Below are positions 61,392 through 64,000 of a DNA stretch of 64,000 nt, piece by piece. Each line of letters opens with the position of its first letter. Positions within the stretch are counted from its first letter, which is position 1. Source of the DNA: Thermomonas sp. (GTDB lineage: Bacteria; Pseudomonadota; Gammaproteobacteria; Xanthomonadales; Xanthomonadaceae); the NCBI RefSeq assembly GCF_023953935.1, contig NZ_JAMLIW010000004.1, positions 1-64,000 on the forward strand, in the 5' to 3' direction. The translations under genes were made by a program, and so were the position numbers. The notes under the pieces were generated by a model. It ran no database searches. It had not been told where the DNA came from and was given only the letters and a program-made list of their open reading frames with translations.

Positions 61392-64000
61392 CACCTTGCT
61401 GCTCCGGTTTTCTTACGGGCTTTCTTTTCCTTCGCCACCGGCAGCAGGCTGGTGATGGCTTGATAGCGCTGGAACAAGAAGGCCACGCGCTCGGCGTCGG
61501 TGGTGAGTTTGGGGGGTTTACGGCCGGCGGTTTTTTCGGCGGCGAGGTAGGCAGCGTCCACCGCCTTGTCGAGCGCTGCGTGGGCTTTCACCAGCGCCGG
61601 CGGCATGGTCAGCGGGTCGTAGAGGTCGGCGAGGGTTGCATCGGGGAATTGGGCGCGGGCGTCGAGGACGGCTTGGGCGGCGGCTTCAATCGCGGCGCGG
61701 TGCTTGTTCCCCTCTCCCCCCGGGAGAGGGGCTGGGGGTGAGGGCGGCTCATGCAGGGCATTCCAAATCCCCTCCAGAACCCCCTCCAGATTCTCCAATG
61801 CCTCGTTGTTCCACACGCGCAGCGTGCGGATGCCACGCGCATGCAAAAAGGCATCGCGTCGCGCATCGTGAGCAGCAGCGTCCTCATGCTGGCTGCCGTC
61901 CAGTTCGATGCACAGCTTGGCGGCATCGCAATAGAAATCCAGCGTGTACGGTGGCAGCGGATGCTGGCGGCGGAACTTGAAGCCTCCCAATCGGCGATCA
62001 CGCAGCAATTGCCACAGACCTTGTTCGGCATCGGTGCCATGCTGGCGCAGGCTGCGCGCGAAGTCGGTGGCTTCCTTGGGTGGGTAGGGTTTGTGCGTGT
62101 TCAAGGCGCCCTCACCCCAACCCCTCTCCCGGGGGGAGAGGGGCTCACGTGCGCTGCCTGCTTGTCCTTCCCCCTCCATGCGATGGCAACACGTTTTGCC
62201 TGCTTGTCCTTCCCCCTCCGGGGGAAGGTGGCGCGCAGCGCCGGATGAGGGCGCTTTGGGCTTGTCGTCAACAGCGCCCTCACCCCAACCCCTCTCCCGA
62301 GGGGAGAGGGGCTCAAGCGCTGGCCAGGGGAAGTTGTTGTAGACGATGTTTACCGAATACTGATAGTCACTTTTTAGGCGGCCACTTGTGTATCGCGTCC
62401 ATGCCATGTGCATGGTGGAGGTGAGGATACCGAAGTCGTACAACGTGGCATGCGGAAAGATTCGCAATTTATTGCTTGCTAACGTTTCCGGGGACATGAA
62501 GCCAATCGGAATGAAATGGCGCCGCTCGGATGACACTTCCGGAATCACCAGATAATTGTCGTCCGGAATGTTCTCCACATGAAACCGCGTCGGCGTCGCC
62601 GCCAGCTTCCGCGTGGGCGCGCTCTTGCTGGTCAGCCGCAGCTGCCGCACCGCTTCCACGCGCTTCAAGCATTCCGGCATCGCCCGCAATTCCGACGGCG
62701 GGCAATCGCCCAGCCACAGGCACCAGCGTTCCCAGCCATTGATGAACTCATCCGCGCCGAGCCAGCGCCGGAACCACTTTGCCGAAGCAGGCTCCTTCGC
62801 AATGAAGGCATCGCGCTCGTCGGTGGTGAACAGGTAGTGGCCGCCGTCGATCGGCTTGTTGCCGATTCCGATTTCCGGAACCTCGCAAATCGGCGTATTG
62901 CGACTGGGCAGCAGCACATCCGCCGCGTCCACCAGATACGGGTTGATGTTCGCAACCGCCAGTTCGTGCGACTGCCCGCGAATGTCCTGATAGTCGAACA
63001 GGCGCTTGGGCGTGAGGTCGCCGCGGGCAAAGCCCACGATCACGCAATGCACCGCCGCCACGCCGCGCGCTTCGTTGTTCCATTGAAAGGTGCGGTGGGC
63101 GAAGAAGATGCGCATGCCCGCGTTCAACATCGCGCCCCACAGCACGCCCACCTGCTCGCCCTGGGTGATGGAGTTGGTGGAGACGAAGGCGCAGCGAATG
63201 GCCTTTCCTTCCCCCTCCGGGGGAAGGTGGCGCGCAGCGCCGGATGAGGGCGCTTTGGGCTTGTCGTCAACGGCGCCCTCACCCCAACCCCTCTCCCGGA
63301 GGGAGAGGGGCTTGAGATAGGCGGCTGCCTTCAGATACCAAGCGCATACAAAATCCAGCACGCCTGCGCCTTTCAGTGGGCCGGCAATTGCCAACAAATC
63401 GTCGCGCTGCTGCGCGTTCATCATCTTCGACCCCACGAACGGCGGATTCCCCAGAATGAAATCCAGCTCCGCCGCCGGCACCACGTCGTTCCAGTCGATC
63501 CGCAGGGCATTGCCATAGACAATCGTGGCGGATTTCTTCAGCGGCAGGCGCAGCACGTTTTCGCCGAACTGCTCGGCCACGCGCAGGTTCATCTGGTGGT
63601 CCATCAGCCACAGCGCCACCTGCGCGATCTGCGCGGGGAATTCCTCGATCTCGATGCCGTAGAACTGGTCCACGTCCACCAGCACGTGGTCTTGCACATG
63701 CGCCAGCACCGATTGCTGACGAGCGAACTGGCGCTCAAGCACCTGCAATTCCAGCAGGCGGATTTCGCGATAGGCAATCACCAGAAAATTGCCGCAGCCG
63801 CAGGCCGGGTCGAGGAACTTCAGGGTGGCCAGTTTGCGATGCAGCTGCGCCAGCTTTTTCTCGTCGTGGCCTGCCTTGTCCAGCTCGGCCTTGAGGCCGT
63901 CGAGGAACAGCGGGCCGATGAGCTTGAGGATGTTCTTCTCGCTGGTGTAGTGCGCGCCGAGATTGCGGCGGGCCTTGGCATCCATCACCGACTGGAACAT
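61391..64000 (-). CDS. MmeI-like DNA methyltransferase (partial) with in-frame repeats and an inserted DUF559 domain
   Basis: An 869-residue C-terminal portion; the frame is open at the window edge. The AHYTSEKNILKLIGPLFLDG entry, SAM motif FLDPACGCGNFLVIAYRE (near residue 63) and catalytic DFILGNPPFVGSKMM (near 185) identify an adenine-specific class I methyltransferase of the MmeI/type IIG-like family. The family C-terminus (AQAVLDARAQFPDATLADLY to VAFLFQRYQ) is present. Insertions interrupt it: a repeat peptide at about 229-264, more repeats at 560-631, a complete DUF559 nuclease-like domain at about 635-750 (LGGFKFRRQHPLPPYTLDFY, KLCIELDGSQH, LRVWNNE), and a further repeat to about 763. 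All keep the frame. Whether the protein works is unknown. Confidence 0.85.
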   Translation of the reverse strand: MFQSVMDAKARRNLGAHYTSEKNILKLIGPLFLDGLKAELDKAGHDEKKLAQLHRKLATLKFLDPACGCGNFLVIAYREIRLLELQVLERQFARQQSVLAHVQDHVLVDVDQFYGIEIEEFPAQIAQVALWLMDHQMNLRVAEQFGENVLRLPLKKSATIVYGNALRIDWNDVVPAAELDFILGNPPFVGSKMMNAQQRDDLLAIAGPLKGAGVLDFVCAWYLKAAAYLKPLSLRERGWGEGAVDDKPKAPSSGAARHLPPEGEGKAIRCAFVSTNSITQGEQVGVLWGAMLNAGMRIFFAHRTFQWNNEARGVAAVHCVIVGFARGDLTPKRLFDYQDIRGQSHELAVANINPYLVDAADVLLPSRNTPICEVPEIGIGNKPIDGGHYLFTTDERDAFIAKEPASAKWFRRWLGADEFINGWERWCLWLGDCPPSELRAMPECLKRVEAVRQLRLTSKSAPTRKLAATPTRFHVENIPDDNYLVIPEVSSERRHFIPIGFMSPETLASNKLRIFPHATLYDFGILTSTMHMAWTRYTSGRLKSDYQYSVNIVYNNFPWPALEPLSPRERGWGEGAVDDKPKAPSSGAARHLPPEGEGQAGKTCCHRMEGEGQAGSAREPLSPRERGWGEGALNTHKPYPPKEATDFARSLRQHGTDAEQGLWQLLRDRRLGGFKFRRQHPLPPYTLDFYCDAAKLCIELDGSQHEDAAAHDARRDAFLHARGIRTLRVWNNEALENLEGVLEGIWNALHEPPSPPAPLPGGEGNKHRAAIEAAAQAVLDARAQFPDATLADLYDPLTMPPALVKAHAALDKAVDAAYLAAEKTAGRKPPKLTTDAERVAFLFQRYQAITSLLPVAKEKKARKKTGAAR
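62208..62313. repeat. G/C-rich palindromic repeat, copy A, inside the methyltransferase gene
   Basis: An about 106-bp element nearly identical to 63207-63312. It consists of two hairpins (TTCCCCCTCC/GGGGGAAGG type and CCCCTCTCCC/GGGAGAGGGG type) flanking a variable middle. A related partial copy lies at about 62105-62145 and another at about 61710-61740. It is translated in frame as GAVDDKPKAPSSGAARHLPP plus flanks. Confidence 0.85.
63207..63312. repeat. G/C-rich palindromic repeat, copy B, inside the methyltransferase gene
   Basis: Nearly identical to the copy at 62208-62313 and read in the same protein frame. It interrupts the methyltransferase between AWYLKAAAYLK and IRCAFVSTNSITQG, which should be contiguous in the family. 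The identity of the two copies points to recent insertion or gene conversion. Confidence 0.85.

Noticed and set aside
61750-62095. DUF559 segment as an independent gene.
   Set aside because: It lies in the same uninterrupted frame as the methyltransferase, with no stop before it and no credible start of its own. It may have been a separate gene in the past.

Overview
The window is high-GC DNA (about two thirds G+C by eye) from a gammaproteobacterium of the Xanthomonadaceae/Lysobacteraceae type. Support comes from gene order and family content: glyS followed by tamA-tamB; prmA, a DUF3426 protein, fis, purH and purD in a row; pssA-holD-like-rimI; bfd-bfr; an MFS-PlsC fusion; several ECF sigma/Ser-Thr kinase pairs; and G-rich and palindromic intergenic repeats of the kind common in this family. 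The genus cannot be fixed from the sequence alone.

Layout. 1-7.2 kb: 3' end of glyS, then the outer-membrane translocation and assembly module tamA-tamB. 7.2-21.2 kb: two tandem ECF sigma/receptor kinase pairs, a sialidase-like lipoprotein on the other strand, and a third sigma and third kinase separated by a divergently oriented trimeric autotransporter adhesin with about 23 head repeats. 21.2-29.8 kb: mnmG with an odd duplicated leader, an intergenic region holding a probable small RNA with a strong terminator, a PLP dehydratase, an S9 peptidase, pssA-holD-like-rimI and queD. 29.8-37.0 kb: iron storage (bfd, bfr), a hybrid histidine kinase coupled to a degenerate REC-GGDEF-EAL protein, erpA and nudC. 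37.0-43.7 kb: small membrane proteins, an SDR-DoxX protein, a frameshifted DUF2269 gene, the MFS-acyltransferase fusion, a Nudix hydrolase and a NERD-domain protein.

43.9-46.7 kb holds the most interesting locus. A 73-residue peptide looks like the precursor of a split borosin (a RiPP with backbone alpha-N-methylation). Just downstream is an OphMA/SonM-like alpha-N-methyltransferase domain, in frame with a TPR-transmembrane-GGDEF protein. The diguanylate cyclase part is interrupted by three apparent single-base frameshifts within about 200 bp. Either a borosin methyltransferase is fused to a diguanylate cyclase, or indels obscure the gene boundary; both readings can be tested.

46.7-56.0 kb is housekeeping: an alcohol dehydrogenase, purD, a lipoprotein, purH, fis, DUF3426, prmA, a large secreted protein of unknown function, and trpE. 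From about 56 kb to the end the window becomes an accessory, defence-like region. It has a PcfJ-like/HIRAN protein, a HigBA-like toxin-antitoxin pair with a palindromic operator, a nucleotidyltransferase with a small overlapping partner, a MITE-like element, a second NERD protein, and a truncated MmeI-like DNA methyltransferase. The methyltransferase reading frame has absorbed repeat elements and a whole DUF559 nuclease domain without losing frame.
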